This document shows, one piece after another, positions 25,898 through 40,800 of a stretch of DNA of 64,000 nt. Source of the stretch: Nipponacmea schrenckii (Eukaryota > Mollusca > Gastropoda > Lottiidae); assembly GCA_030562195.1 (NCBI GenBank), contig JAUJPP010000003.1, positions 17,081,398 to 17,145,397 on the forward strand, given 5' to 3'. Position 1 is the stretch's first letter. Every line of letters begins with the position of its first letter. The translations under genes were made by a program, and so were the position numbers. The notes under the pieces were generated by a model. That model made no database searches, had not been told where the DNA came from, and saw only the letters and a program-made list of their open reading frames with translations.

Positions 25898-28800
25898 CTG
25901 AAATACAAAATATAAATCTAAATTATTGAATCGACTTTTTCACACTATAAAGAATTTAGAAAAATTTGAAATTCTTCAAACCCCTGAGGTTCTAAAAATA
26001 TCATTTATATTTTATACAATGATGTCCTGAAGATTTCACAAAAGAATGTAAATTAATGATATACTTGAAAAAAGAACAAGACAAACCCTGGCTAAATGAT
26101 GTAACTCATTACAATGACAAATGAAATGTGTCTAAGTTTCTAGTTTAGAATGTTTTGAACATAGATTTATTTGAATGAAACTGATAAATAAATCTGTAAT
26201 TTCCATATTACATGAAGATTAAATAAACAGCACTATGGGGTTATATTGAACACTAAAGAGTTAATTTGGAACACTGTAGACTTTAAAAAACAAACCATGT
26301 GTACTTCCTTTGATATTTGATCTTATTGTATATCTGTGATGTTGTAATGTATACTGATTACCATATGCTTAATTAATTTATCAACAGCACTATGGTGCTA
26401 GGGTGTCCATGTGAGACTGTGGGGTGGCTTGCTGTTACCCTGCTTGTTTTGGTAAACACAGGGAGTGTAATTGATAATGATATGCTTTGATGGCTTCTAT
26501 TTAAATTAAAACCAAACATTTTTATAGATGTTAGAAGTTACAGAACCAGTATTAAATTAACTGGAAATATCCATATATGAATAAAAAGTTATTTCTTTGC
26601 TAGGATTCAAGGTATATTGGTATTTAAGGCACTATCCAATAATAACATAATGTAACGACTAGTTATGGTTAATCTAACAGATATTTAAATACTTGTGATA
26701 GACAGTTTGTACTAGATAGACGTGGTATAACTGATAGACAGATGGTGTTACCATGTAGTCTTATGCAATATTTTTAATGTTATCTAATGCTTCATATATA
26801 TTATGTTTCTGTTTTCAGTCGAAAAAACTGTAAGCATTTTCTGTATTGAAACCCAGTTTTATTTTTAGACATTTGTAACAAACACATTATCTAATTGAAT
26901 GAATATCAGAAGTAGACCAGAGTCCCATTTTGTTTAATTGTATGTTTTAGATATATTTAACTGCTTTTCATCACAACCTATTCTTATTAATTATTAACAT
27001 CTATACAAAATACAAAATTGTGTAATGGATATTAGTGCCAGTTCTAATTAGCTTGATAGTATGCTAATGACAGTACATGGATCAAAGAATTATATATTTT
27101 TTTTTTTGCCAATGGGACCATATAGACCTGCTAATTAAAGTGTAAAGAATTACCTGGAGAGATGTATCTGTTTCAGACTGCCTTAGAATGATAGTGAACT
27201 TCCATTTATTTTATATGCTATATAAACTTTTATTTTGAGTAGTTTTACTTAATGTCATGTCAATATTTACTAGTTAAGTTTAGGTATTGTATTCTACTAT
27301 AAAGTTAAAAACTACTTTAAGAAGTTACTGTCAATTAAAGCTCAATGTAGATTTACTATATATCCATTAAAAGTTTAAATCTACTGTTGGCGTTTTCTAC
27401 TCATTGCCTTTCAAGGGTATTATTATATTTCGAAATATAATTGGGTAGAATTTTGTTTGGCTTCACTTGATTTTTAGTGGAAGGGAACCTGCACTTCATA
27501 AGTATAGAAGCACATAGCTCTTTTGTAAAATGTTTTTATTTTGTACATGTATAACGAAGAAATATAGTGAACATGGAATTGTTACACCAGGTAATCTCAA
27601 CATGGTGTAGTTGATTGTTGCTTGTAATCTTATATTTAATTAGATGTGACAAATATATTCAAACTAGAATTTATAAGGGATTAAATGACAAAAAATATCT
27701 TTATATAATACTTGATGTCTTTTGTTGTTGATAGGTAAGTTGATGGCAAGTACTGACAGCCAGAGATTTTAAATAGTTTCATATAACCATGTAAATTATC
27801 TCTGATATTTCTATTATAATGGATGTTACATGATCACAATCAGATAAAAAATACCTGTTTCAAAATTTAACAGAGTTGATTTAATATTTTTTGTTGTAAA
27901 TTTGCAGATGCAAAGGAAACATGTGTCAGGTATATAATAGTATGCTGTCAATCTATGTTTGTAGATGGTTCATGTTTTATACAGAACCACATGTGGCTTA
28001 CTGATACTGCTTAAGTTACCAGGTTTTTTCAGACCTGTTTCTAACAATGATTTATTTCATAAGAGTAAAGTAGGGAGTCTTATTATTTACAATATCTAGG
28101 TCCAAACGTAATTCATTTTTTATATTTTCAAAGAGTTATGTTGGAAGGTTATGAATAGAAATTTTTAACTGATAAATATTTTGAGTGATAAAAATGTGCT
28201 CAATACACCAATTAACAATTAAATTTGTGCAGACAGAATTTAGAAAATTATTCTAAACATCTTATCTTGATTTTTATTTTTGGTTTATGGATATTATTTA
28301 TGTTGTATTCTACCTGTGTTGATATCTTTATACTTATCAATACTGTTTATAACTTTATCTCATCTTAGATCTAAAGCTAAAAATACCTGTACAGCATGTC
28401 ATTATTAGCTAGGTAGAAGAAGTATGACAAGTATTTGTAATTGTCTAGATATTTTTAAGGTTTAAAAGTATGAGTTACACTCAATGAATATATTACATCT
28501 TTAGTAGGTGACTAGGTGTGTGGTAATTTCTTCTTTTTTCACTCATGTTAAGATTGTCATCTTGGAGGAAATTCAATGCAATTTGTTTAAGCAATTACGT
28601 ACATCTTAAACAATATGTCAAATCTTTCCAAAAACCTAAACTGTTTTTGAGAAAGGTTTTCACACTAAACTATGTTTAGAAATCTGACAATTAATACTGA
28701 AAATAATGGTACATCACAATATAAAGATTATCAAGTATTTATTACTATAATATGATTAATATGTTTCCTGTTTATCAGACACCTGAGATCCCTATCGCTG

Positions 28801-31800
28801 GCTCTTCAAGTTTTGTCTGATCTGAGTTTTTGTTACAAACTTTTTATGATGTAGAAAGTATAATGTAGTTTATTCTTAAATCAATAAGTGATAGTATTTA
28901 TGATCTAGTTATTATTAATGTAATGATGAATGTTATATCATTATATTGTTTCAGGTGGTTGACATATTTCAAACTATCTCAGTAGCAAGATTTAATGAAC
29001 TTCGCTATTTTGTGGGGCCTGATAAAAATGCCTGAGACCTTTATTGTATTAATATTAATTGCTCATTTCTAATTTGTTTACTTTTTTTCAATCGCAAATA
29101 TGATTTTTTCGGGGTAAAAAAGGGTTCTCTATTTCAAGAAATATTCACATGACTAATGATGGGCACTGCTTAATGTCCATATGTTACACATTTTAATTTG
29201 ATTTGTTTATATTAAAAACATTGTTTAAACTTTCTCCTCTTGAAATGAAATTAAAATTTGTTGAAGGATATGTTACTGGTGGCCGTGGGAGGTTAGGTAA
29301 TGTTATGGGTAACATCTATTTCAGACCTTCCCACCCTACACCAAATGTCATGTATAGAAAGTACAAGGTTGATTGATGATCAGTCATTACCTATATTTAC
29401 CTATCATTATATATACTTTATTTTTAGCTTGTATATTCTAATCAAGATTTCTTCATGTCATGGATGTTTCAAATATCAAACTCACATAGAAAACATTAAC
29501 TTATTGTGGAACCCTAGACATCACTGATTTCAGAAGGTGGCCAATTTTTGGCAATCTTTTAAGTTGTGTTTTTCTGGCACTCTGATCTTTACACATCATC
29601 AGCACCAAAATGAGAGATGTGGAGAAGCTCCACTGTTAGAACAAATACTGAAATATTTCAGTTTGCAAAAATACTATTATAGCACCACTGAAGGGATTTT
29701 CAATTATTTAGAAATTTCTGAGAGTATACATAGCTATTAATATACCGGTATGTGTATATATATATATAGTCAATTGTCTGGTATGATAACTGAATCAGAC
29801 CGAAACAGTCTACATCAGAACAAAAAGAATATTTAATATCAAAGAGCATTATTCATTTTAGTTCATATGATGTATATATTTTTATTGAGGACTACATCTT
29901 CTACTAGTCTCAGACTGGTTTATTGTCTATATTTTCAATAAGAATTTTTTAATATAAATATCTGACAGCTTATTTTCAGACTTAGCATTCAGATTTGTAC
30001 TTTTTGTAAACTAACAGAAAATGTTCTTTGTTTGATATTGAAAGTATAACGCCAAATTGGTAATGGGATGATGTTTGCAATCTGTGATTTGATATAGAAT
30101 GATATAATCAACTATCCAATTCTATTAGATCATAATTATTATTTATTATAGACAGAAAGATATTTCTTATATTTAACAAATATTATGCACGCATATTATA
30201 GTATGGAATCAGAATATTTATTTTCATAACTGAACAAAAAATATTGGTAAATTTTTCTAAAATCTAAAATTGGCCTGATGAAAAAATTCATAAGCCGACA
30301 GAAATAGAATAATGAACCAACATTTAAGTTCTGTTTAACAGTGATGAAATATCTGGTTTTTGAAGCCTGGTTTATATGATTTTTAATTTTATTATTCACA
30401 GATTGTCAGACAACTATATATAAATCATTGAAACTTTCTGTTTAAATATTATCTAATTATCAATAATACCATCATGTCCGTAGAATATAAAAATATTCAA
30501 TTTATTGATGTGAAATAAGACATTAAATTCCTCATGTCAAGAGGTCATTCAGGAAATTTAGGTACAAACTCATTTATCCACATCTTTTAAATGAACACCT
30601 AAAATTTATAGATTTTAGTTGAATTTATTTGAATATGTTTCATTGGCTAAATTGTGTTAATGTTAGTGGCACATGTCAAGTCATGCCCTTTGTCAATTTT
30701 CATTTGTATCCAATTTTTATTACCACTGTTCTAAAGATATCGAATGAAGTTTAAGATTAGGTATAAAGTATGCAAACATGTGTTGTTCAGATCAATAAAA
30801 GCTATAAACATTTATTTTCCAATACCCAAAATTTTATTTTTAGCTATAACGATTTGCGATTGATGTTTACTTTCTGCAAAAAAAAATTCACAGAAAGAGT
30901 GCTTTTTTTGGTTAAATATAACAAAAATTTCATTGAAATGACTTGAGGAAATTATTAGGTTTTTGACTAATTCATATCTTTACCTGTTGTATGTAATTCT
31001 AGGAAAGAAAGGTATCCAATATTCAATAGGTATAGTCCCAATTTACAGCTAAATCCACATCAAGTAACTGTATATATATATCCTAAATCCACTTAATAAC
31101 TTTTATATTCTAGATGAGACATGTGGACAGTATAAAGGTTGGGTGAAAACTATGTTGATATCACTCTACACACTGTTAACTTATACCTAATACTTAACAG
31201 TACAATAATCTACCTGAATCAACCAACCATAAACCCTCATAGAATACACACACTTTAACCCCTGACCTCAACTTGAACCTCTCTTCTCATTGGTCCAGAT
31301 CATTGACAGTTTGTATAAGATTGTATTAAGTATTACTAGAAAGCTACCTAAGGTTTAGATTAGCCAACCCATTGTATGAGGAGATAAAATAAGATTTGAA
31401 CCTACTAATTACTTAAATAATCAATTTACTTAATGAAACCACCTACCTTATACCTTACTGTATGGCACATGTTGATATTGATCTAATAAATAGTCATTGA
31501 GCAATTTGTTCATGTAATTAGGACTGTGGTAAAGTTATTCAATTTGATTGGGGAAATTTAATTACCAGTTATCAAGTGTATATATAGCTGTGTAATTTTT
31601 ACTAATGAAATACATGTATTACTGTATAAATTGAAAAATTGGAGTTTATATTTAATTTACCATGACATTTACTGTTACCTAGCAATGTTCAATATTATTT
31701 TAATATGTTTTTCACATGAAAACTGTCTTTTTTCTGTAAAATATAGAGAAGCTGTCAAGTAATGTTCAGATTTGAATAATGGTAAAGTATTCCAAAGTAA

Positions 31801-34800
31801 AAGATTCTGCTACCAGATATATATACACATTTATAGAAAAGATTAGACAAGTTTTAGACACCATTTATTTTTTTACATTATATTTTTCAAAACTTTCACT
31901 TTATTAACAATTATGATGAATATGGAGCACATTGGTTTGGATCTTACTGACCATGGTATTGGAGATAATTCGAATAATTTATGGGTTTCAGGCACATAAA
32001 ATCAAGCAGACAGTTAACATTTGCTTTGAAAGTTATTTTTCTGTTGATAACAAGAATTCTATCTACCTAATGTAGACCAAGAAAATCTATCAATATTATG
32101 GTAAAATCAATGAAAAGGTTATTCAGGTAGAAAAGTTAACCAATAAAATGTTTTCAAGTAGATAAAAGAAGATTTATTGTCCTTTTCTTTCAACTCAAGT
32201 TTTCAATAAATCAATTTCCATCCAAAATGATTGTTATTTTTATGGGCAGATAACTGATGATTAAGGTAAGTTTTTGAAGAGATCCCAGCAGGTGATGTTA
32301 TTTAGAATTCAATATTAGTCGACTAAAATACTATAACTACAGTTTAACTCTATTAAACTTTTTATTTTATTTTCTTATAAAAGTAAATTAGACATTTTAC
32401 TCTTATTCTTTATTGTTTCAAGGTTTACATAATGTTTGATGTTGGTCCTTTCTTGAGCAATCAGTCAGTTTATGTGAAGCTCACTTTATTTATTACTTCC
32501 TAATGCACAAAATAAAATGCCAATGAAATATTTTAAAGTGAAATCATTGAGTAAGAAAAAAGTGATGAACCTCTTCAGATACTTCCTTTGTCCAGAAAGC
32601 TTTCCAGTAAGTGGACTGAAAACCAGATGTTTGGTGAACAGATGTATGAAAACCTTTTGGAAATCTTTAGTCTTGTACTTGTTAAAGTAATTAATCTCTC
32701 AAGCAATAGATTGAAATGGATACACAAAACATATTCAATATGGTTTAGGAAACTGGAATGGATACAATGGTTCCAGATTGGATAAAATGAACAGCCTGCA
32801 TAACATTGTTCTGTACCTTTACCTAGACATGTTTGATACAGGGTGTCTGATCTACCTGATCTACCTATCTATTCATTGTTTGTTGATATATTAGATTGTA
32901 ACTAGGATAGTCAAGCTATACAGTTGACATAAAGAGAATTTTCTATGATCTGCTTTCTTTAATCTTTATAACATTCTTTCATTTATTATCTAATAAAACT
33001 TTTTTGAGAATAAATACTGTAATTTTGATATTATCAAGTTTAACCATATTTGAGGTGAAATTTCCAGGTTTCCATTCAATTAAATGTAACCATTTCTAAT
33101 AATGAAAAACACAATGGCTTACATTAATGACAAAGTCAAAGTTTTGAATTTTGAGCAACCATCGTTTCTTTTAAGATGGAGAATTGAGACAATTTGAATG
33201 TTATAAGGATAAAAATTGAGGGGTACTTTTTCTAAATAAGTATTTCAAACTGTGATATAGATGTAGTAATCTGATCTCTTTTCTTCACTCTGTTCATTGA
33301 CCAACATGAACCTTTTGTTAAATAACATGTTTTAAACTTTATCTGAAGTAACTAACTTGTACTGTATGAACTTTCTTGTTTCAAATAGTGGTGAAGACAG
33401 TTAAAGTGGATCATTTAGAAAAAGTAGTGTGGAAAAGGGGTTCAACCCTCCAAAAGCACTGGTCATGAGAAATGTTCTTGCAGGATTCAATAAGTTGACA
33501 TAAAATCACTTAGTTGTGTATCGTGGACCATATACAAATTCTAGCTTCTAATTCAATTTTAGTATTCAGCTTTGTATAAGTTTTTGTAATTATTTTACAA
33601 ACTGAATCCTGTCATTCTGATCCGATATATCCTATACATGTACTTCTTAAATTGTGATCAAAAGTTCACTGAGTTCACATATTGATTTATATCAATAAAC
33701 CGTATATTTTATACTAAAAACTTGAACACCATAGAACGCTTTGTATTTATCATTAAACAGTTCAATAAATTTTTCTTTTCACATTAAACCTGAATAAAAT
33801 CTTTTAATTTAAATCTATTATATAACATTACAGAAACCATTCCCACTGGACATTTCTCTGAGATTTAGAATTTCCATGATTTTAAGTATCTTACTTACTC
33901 TTAAAGTTTAACTTTTAACTGATTCAGGAGTAATGTAGATTTATTTTACAAACCAAACATTAACTATTTCTCTTTCTGTATTTAACTTAGAAAGTAAATA
34001 ACACGTCAATGTGCATTCATTGTTTACACTCTTCTAGTCTAGTTCAGGTACCTACTTTTTACATGATTATATTTCAATTATGTCAGCATGCCTTATGTTT
34101 TTACCAGAAAATTCTTCAGAGTTTGTTGAAAATGTTTAAGTTTTTATTTCTTTACATGTGTTCACATTGTCATATGTTATGGATTGAGAGATAGCTGATG
34201 TCTTTCTTTACCAATGGTTTAAATCCACTGCTAACTATTTCTATATTAGAAACTATAATGAAGACTAACTAAAGCCTTTCACTGCTGCAATCAGGAATCA
34301 AGTTGTAGGTTCAGTGATTTGAGCATGCTAATAGCCCTTTCTAAAAACCAGCTTAATGCAAAATGAGCCAAAAAAATATTTTCACATGCAATTTTCACAT
34401 GAATCAAGTCAATTTTACGCAATTGAAATTCATTAGACCTGCTATGCTTCAATAGCTTACCATTGCCTTCAGTATATGACTGAAATATTTATAAATTTAT
34501 ATTTTTTGTCTAGACATTTATTTGCTAAGTGTTTGTACTTCTCTTAAACTTATTGAAATTTTTTTGTCTTCTGTCCTTTTTTTATTCAATGATTTTGAAA
34601 TGTTTTGCTTTGAATTATTGCATTAATGCTGATACTTTCTGTAGGATGTTGCATTTTTTTTAATTTAATGTAAGATATTATTAAAATCGAAAACTCTAGT
34701 GAAACATGGCCATATTTAGTGATTGATCTTTTTACAGATTATCCTAATCTTCTTAACACAATTGATAAAGCCATGCTGTTAATCTTTCTAATCCTTTTAA

Positions 34801-37800
34801 AGGCTAGGTGTTAAAAACTAAGAGAGAACTAACCCTTCAAAGATCTGTAATAATCTAATAGAATAATATTGTGTGATTTAGTGCCCATCACACTTCCTAA
34901 TTCCCTTTTTATAACTTCTTTAAACTTATTAAGAATATGACCATCATTTGTCTTGAAGGATTTAAATCATAAAATACTTGTATATTTTACATCAAGAGGC
35001 AGACAGAAAGAAAAACATTGTCTGATTTCAATACAAGAAATACTCCAATCAGAATTGAATTGAGAATCAACAGCACTCAATTCACAATATTTTACTTCTC
35101 CTGGTATAAGAATTTTTAAAGTGAAATTAAACCACAGTACATTATCACAAATTAAACATTCATCTCTTAAATGGGTGATCTACATGTACCTTATAATTAC
35201 TTTATTTGGATATTCACTGCCTACTTTTTATATTAATGCTTTGAGTTTATATTTGTTGTGGAACAGGAAAATTCACAGTTCTGTAGAACTACCAAATGTA
35301 CTTGACTATTCTTTACCATATATTGAAACTAATATTTTTGTTTCTTCAAGTTAAATTTTTTGTGGACACATATATTTGATATTTATCATATAAAAATTTT
35401 TGCTTTTAAATAGAACATTAAAAGTTCCCTGATACTTATTAGACATGGTTTTAATGAATTAAGACATAAAGTTCCCTGAATAATGAACTAGTATAATTTG
35501 TGATAACTTACATTTATAAGTTGGTATGGTTGAATAACCTAGTAAACATCTAATGTTACTACTGCCATTAAATATGTTATTTGTATACTTGAAAGAGCAC
35601 ATGCAGGTGATAAAAAAACAATTATAACTATATGCTTATTAAAAAAGTTATAGCAATTATTGTTTCAGCTTTGATCTTTTATGTGTTGTATTTGCATATT
35701 TAGGTTAGTGAGTGATATGAACTATTAAACTGAGTCATCCAACAGTTGTTTTTAGCTACGCAAGAAATATTATGTTTGCGCCAATATATCTTTTGTTGTA
35801 CAAAATAAGACATAATGCATATCTCAGATAATGATAATGCTAAACCAATTTTGGAAAGATCAGCTTATTTTTGTTTTAAGAAATAATGTCTTTTTTGTGA
35901 GTCTATGTGGCTTACTCTTAGAAATTCCTTGTATTCTTGATCTTATGCTGGAGACACCACTGTCTGCACAGAAAAAGAAACATTTAAAAACTTAGTCATG
36001 AATAACTTACTTTGAAGGTTCAGCAATCCTTGAATATGGTATATTGTCTCATGAGTTCAAATCTTCTAGAAATTACTCTCAGAACACTTATGGTAATGTA
36101 TAACAAGTGGAGGTTAACAAAGTAGAACTAATCAACAATTATTGAAGATGTTTAGTTTTATATTCTAGACTGTCAATCTTTAATATGTTATAGTGTTGTC
36201 TAGTTACCCTTGGACACCTGATAGACCAGATATACACATTCCAGTCTACAACACAACTGATACATTTTGACTCATTTCTTAAAATTTGTCATAGATACAT
36301 CATTACTCGAGTCAAAATGTAAATTTGTTCAATTTTATTGAAATTAAATAGTCATTTTATGATAATGTCATTTTAATGTGGTGTACATATTTTATTGCAA
36401 TGTCTTGCTGTTTTGGTTGAAATTGATAGTTGGTTGATGATTGTTATCACTATAATTTTCTTTAAAATGATATTCCTTAATGTTCAACTTCTTTTAAAAG
36501 TGGAAAATTGATATTTTTACTATTTTTCTTTAAATGTGAGATATTATGTATATTTAGTACAACTAACCTGTTACTTGGTTAAAATGTTTATACTGAAATA
36601 ATTAAAGGTAATAATCAAGGCAATGCTTACCTGATAACTAAAGTCCTAAATTAATATATTTCATTTTGGACATATGTTACTATTTATTTTACTAAAACCT
36701 GAGTAATATATTAAATTTGTGTCCGATTGTTCACATCTGGTGGAAATAATCCTATTGTTGTCTTGGCTTTCTCAGGACGTTTAAAGTTCTAGTTAAAATC
36801 ACCTCCGTATAATTCAAGTTATTGGGTTAACATTCCATTCACAGTCTCGCAGTCAACATATCGAACAAGTTTTCTCCAGTACAACTTGAAACTAGTTTCT
36901 CTTGTCAGTAAAGATTTGAAGTAAAAAGTTGTTTAACAATCCAATATGTAAATGAGATTTTGGGCTAAATACAATGTATGTGTGACAAACAAATGTCCTA
37001 AAATAATTCTGGCATCTGGTATATAACACTTGTTATTAAACAAAACACTGGTATATATTGAAGCTGTAATATATTATGATATTACCTCTGGACTTCATTC
37101 ACTAACAAACAATCTAAGTTCTGAAAATCCTGATTATAACACTCATTGACAGGTAATATTGTAGATATATTTGGTATTTTACTACTATCATCTGAATTTT
37201 TACACTGTTGAGTTAGCTGTTACGCCAATCTATGAAATCTACTGTGTAGAAAAATAGGATGCTTCAACGATCAGCTTCATCTCATTCTATTCAATACGAT
37301 ATAGTGTATTATCATAGATTTTACACTTTTACTGCTTGGTATGGTCAATGTTTGCTCAACTCTAGTCAAGTAGACAAAATATTGCTTTAAGACAGACAAC
37401 ATACAATAGTGTTTCCGTCAATTGTTCTTTTAACACTGATTCAAGAGACGGTAGGCAGATAAAAGAAGAAAAGACAACTTATTCAACTTGAAGAACAAAT
37501 GTCCACATGTTAAGTTCCTACCAAGAGATTAGACCAGATGATGAAAGAAATGCCGACAGAAAGACACAATAAGAAAATAATGGAAGTTTAACATAATAAA
37601 TAAAATGTCAATAAATTGTTTTCATTTTCCTCCAGAATTTTAATTACTGTTTAAAGAAGGCCACATGTACAAATTTTGAAATTGATTAACTAAATAAATC
37701 ATAAATATTGTGGGGAATATTAAAGGCAGATTACAAAATATTATATCTAATGTTCATTTCAATGAAATTGCCATTTTGAAGAGTATTATAATATGTAACA

Positions 37801-40800
37801 TGATGGTGTTATGTTCATATTTTGTATATTTGTAATTAATTGTTTTTCTAAGTGATTCTGTAAAAACCACATCTTCATTTCAATTTCTAGTCTTCACTGA
37901 TTTTATGATAATATGCTCTACTGACTTTTATACTTTATTTTATTGAAAGGAAACAAAGATAAGATAGATATGTATTTTATGCAGATTTCCTGGCAAATTG
38001 TGTTTTTGTGTTTGCTTTATACGTTATATTGTTCTAATCATAAAGTACATGATAAATTTATTCAAAAGTCTATAAAAGCATGGTTATACACACCAGGTGT
38101 CTAGTAGAACTAAACCTATTTGTCCTAAACTGAATATTAATAATGGTATGAGATTATATCTATCTACTGAGAATCAATGTGATGCCCAACTATCTATGCC
38201 ACTATATTAATAATATATTAATCTAAGAGATGTAATGCACCATAGAAGGGAATTTTTATCAGTAAGTTCCATCATAGATAATGAGATTTTCTACTGACTA
38301 TGATCTAAGTGATAGTTACCATAATTACTATGTACCATCAGGTACATAGACATGCTAAAACTGGTAATCAGTATATTATGATAATTTCTTTGTAAATTGT
38401 GTCGATACACTCCATATGATATCAGATATGTTTTTCTATATCCTTCCAATATATACATAAAATATAATAAATGACAATGTTAATTATCAAATATTAAGGC
38501 CATATCACATTGCCATCCATGAATGAAAATTTTCACTCATGATGGCTTGTTAATTTGTGACAGTGTTACATATAAGGATATTAAAATGTCATCATAAACA
38601 TTATCACTGAAGCAGAATTGAATTGAACTCTTGAAATCCCCCTTCAAATATATGTTTGAAATTTTTCAGACTTATAATAAGTTCTTCGAGGTTTTCAGTG
38701 GAAGCAGTAATTTTATATTCTTGTAAAATGTAATTGGGATTTCTTCTCAAATAGAATGTATCTGAATTATTCAAAAATTAATAATAATGAAGGTCTTTAT
38801 TTAGTCAATTTCAAAATGATTTTAAAAAACTGACATATTTAATTTTGTATATTCTGATCATGCAGTGTTGTGGTGAAGCTGTTGAAAAGAAAAGGAAAAA
38901 CCTCTGGCTATTAATAAACACTATGTCATATATTATTTTAACTAGCCTACAGGCATTAGTGAAATTGAAGTTTTCCATTTTTCAGATATACAAGTAAAAT
39001 AATGCACTCTTGTTATGAAAGTTTTGAAGCAAAGATCAAAAACTTACAAAATGACTTAGTGCTAAATTAATGAAGTAACAGCTTGTGACAGATTTAGATA
39101 AAAAAACAAAAATATTTTTTGTGTTGAAATATAGAATTAAAGAACTAAAAACTCAATTTATTTTTTAATAATATTTTGTATGATTGAGGCAGGCAATAAT
39201 TAGTTCTAAAAGACCAAAATCTGATATTGTTGACTATGGAAGATATCTTTTACAGTAGAGATGTTATATATTATTGACCAGTACTATAATCAGTCAATAT
39301 ATCTAATTCTGACCCCTGTACACACCATTAACATAAATATCATATTAATCATTCCCATTGACAAATGGAGCTTTTTTATGAGGCTGTCAGCAAAAGAAGA
39401 TAAAAAAGCCGGCTCCAGTCTACAGAATTGAACAAGCCAAATAAAAAACACATTCATTAATTTCTGAATAAAGGGATCATTAGTTTAAAAAAGTCATTTA
39501 TTTAGAAGAAAGATGGTCGAAATGTTTATTGATTTGTAAGACAATATTAAAATTGTTTTTAATTTCATATATTGAAAGATGAATAGTTGTTTATATTCTG
39601 AGACTTTGTTTTTCAAAGAGAGGTGCTAACAGAAATTGATTTTTCTTTTTGCATTGTTTTGGCTTACAATATATATTTTTGGATAATTTATTAATGTCAC
39701 TGATTCAGAGTATTTTTTTCCCATGAAAAGACTTTGTTCTTACTAAATTGATTCAGATCACATTGTGAATAATCTAATTAACTCAGATACTTATGTATAT
39801 ATATTGTTCACATTATATTTATTGTATCGAACTTCACACTGAGTTCCTGACAATATTGGAGCCAAACATTCCAGGAATCTCTTAGAAAACCAGACACTTT
39901 CTCAGCATGGCATCAGATATCTACCCTATCAAGTGATGAGGATTGCATGAATGGAATTGTCAGAGAGATTTAGTTATTGTCTTGTAATAATCCTAGCAAC
40001 TTGACTCCACTTTGACATTTGATATCTGAAGCATATATTGTAATTAGATTTCTTTACAGAAGCAGTGATGCTCATAAACATTAATTTAAGGTCAATATAG
40101 GGCCAAACTAACATATCTAATACTAATGTCAATGTCTGAATAGTGAAGTATGAAATTTGGACAGTTTGATGTTGATTTCAACTGATACCTCATTGAATCT
40201 TTTTATTCTTCTTCTTGTTCATCTGAAACCAACAGAGTAATGGACAAATTGATTGAAAAGGTAAAAACCAATAAGGACAACAGCCAGTATTTTATGGGTT
40301 AAAGGTGATTTGGGTGTTGATCTTGGTGATAAACCATGTTCATATGGTTTTATGTGACAAAAGATAATATACTCTTTCTGTCTTTCTGTGAACTGGCTTT
40401 CAATTCTATTAATCTTTTACAAAGAGTTAAAAATTGTTTATAATGTTATATATTAATTTCTTCTGATAAATTCTGATATACTAGCAAAATGTCTCTTGTG
40501 TTTGAATCATTCTTATTTCATTTCTTTTTATTTAAAGATATAAAGTGCAAAAGTGCTTTATTGGTTTACTCTATTCTTACCCCTAACTTGGTTTCCTTTC
40601 ATCAATAAGGTTGAAAGGGGTCTGTTATTGTTTATGGGTATGTAAATGTTAATGCAGTCCAATATTTATTCAGATGCAGGTCTACAGCTGTTCTCTTCTC
40701 AAAACAGTTGCTTAGAGCATGTATAAACAACTTCTATGACCATTTGGTCCCTCTTTCATTTGTAATGCAAATAGAAAGAATGCCAAGTGCTCATTGTTAA

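Noticed and set aside
32588..32785. Trp-rich 65-codon frame on the plus strand
   Set aside because: It starts on TTG, matches no HAT-repeat spacing and has no bounding splice pair.
33421..33470. GGGGTTCAACCC resembling a tRNA T-arm or SINE B box
   Set aside because: The match to the B box is imperfect and no A box or cloverleaf lies upstream.
36795..36950. Minus-strand 37-codon open stretch with TSFKLYWRKLVRYVD
   Set aside because: Too short, no splice support and no family.
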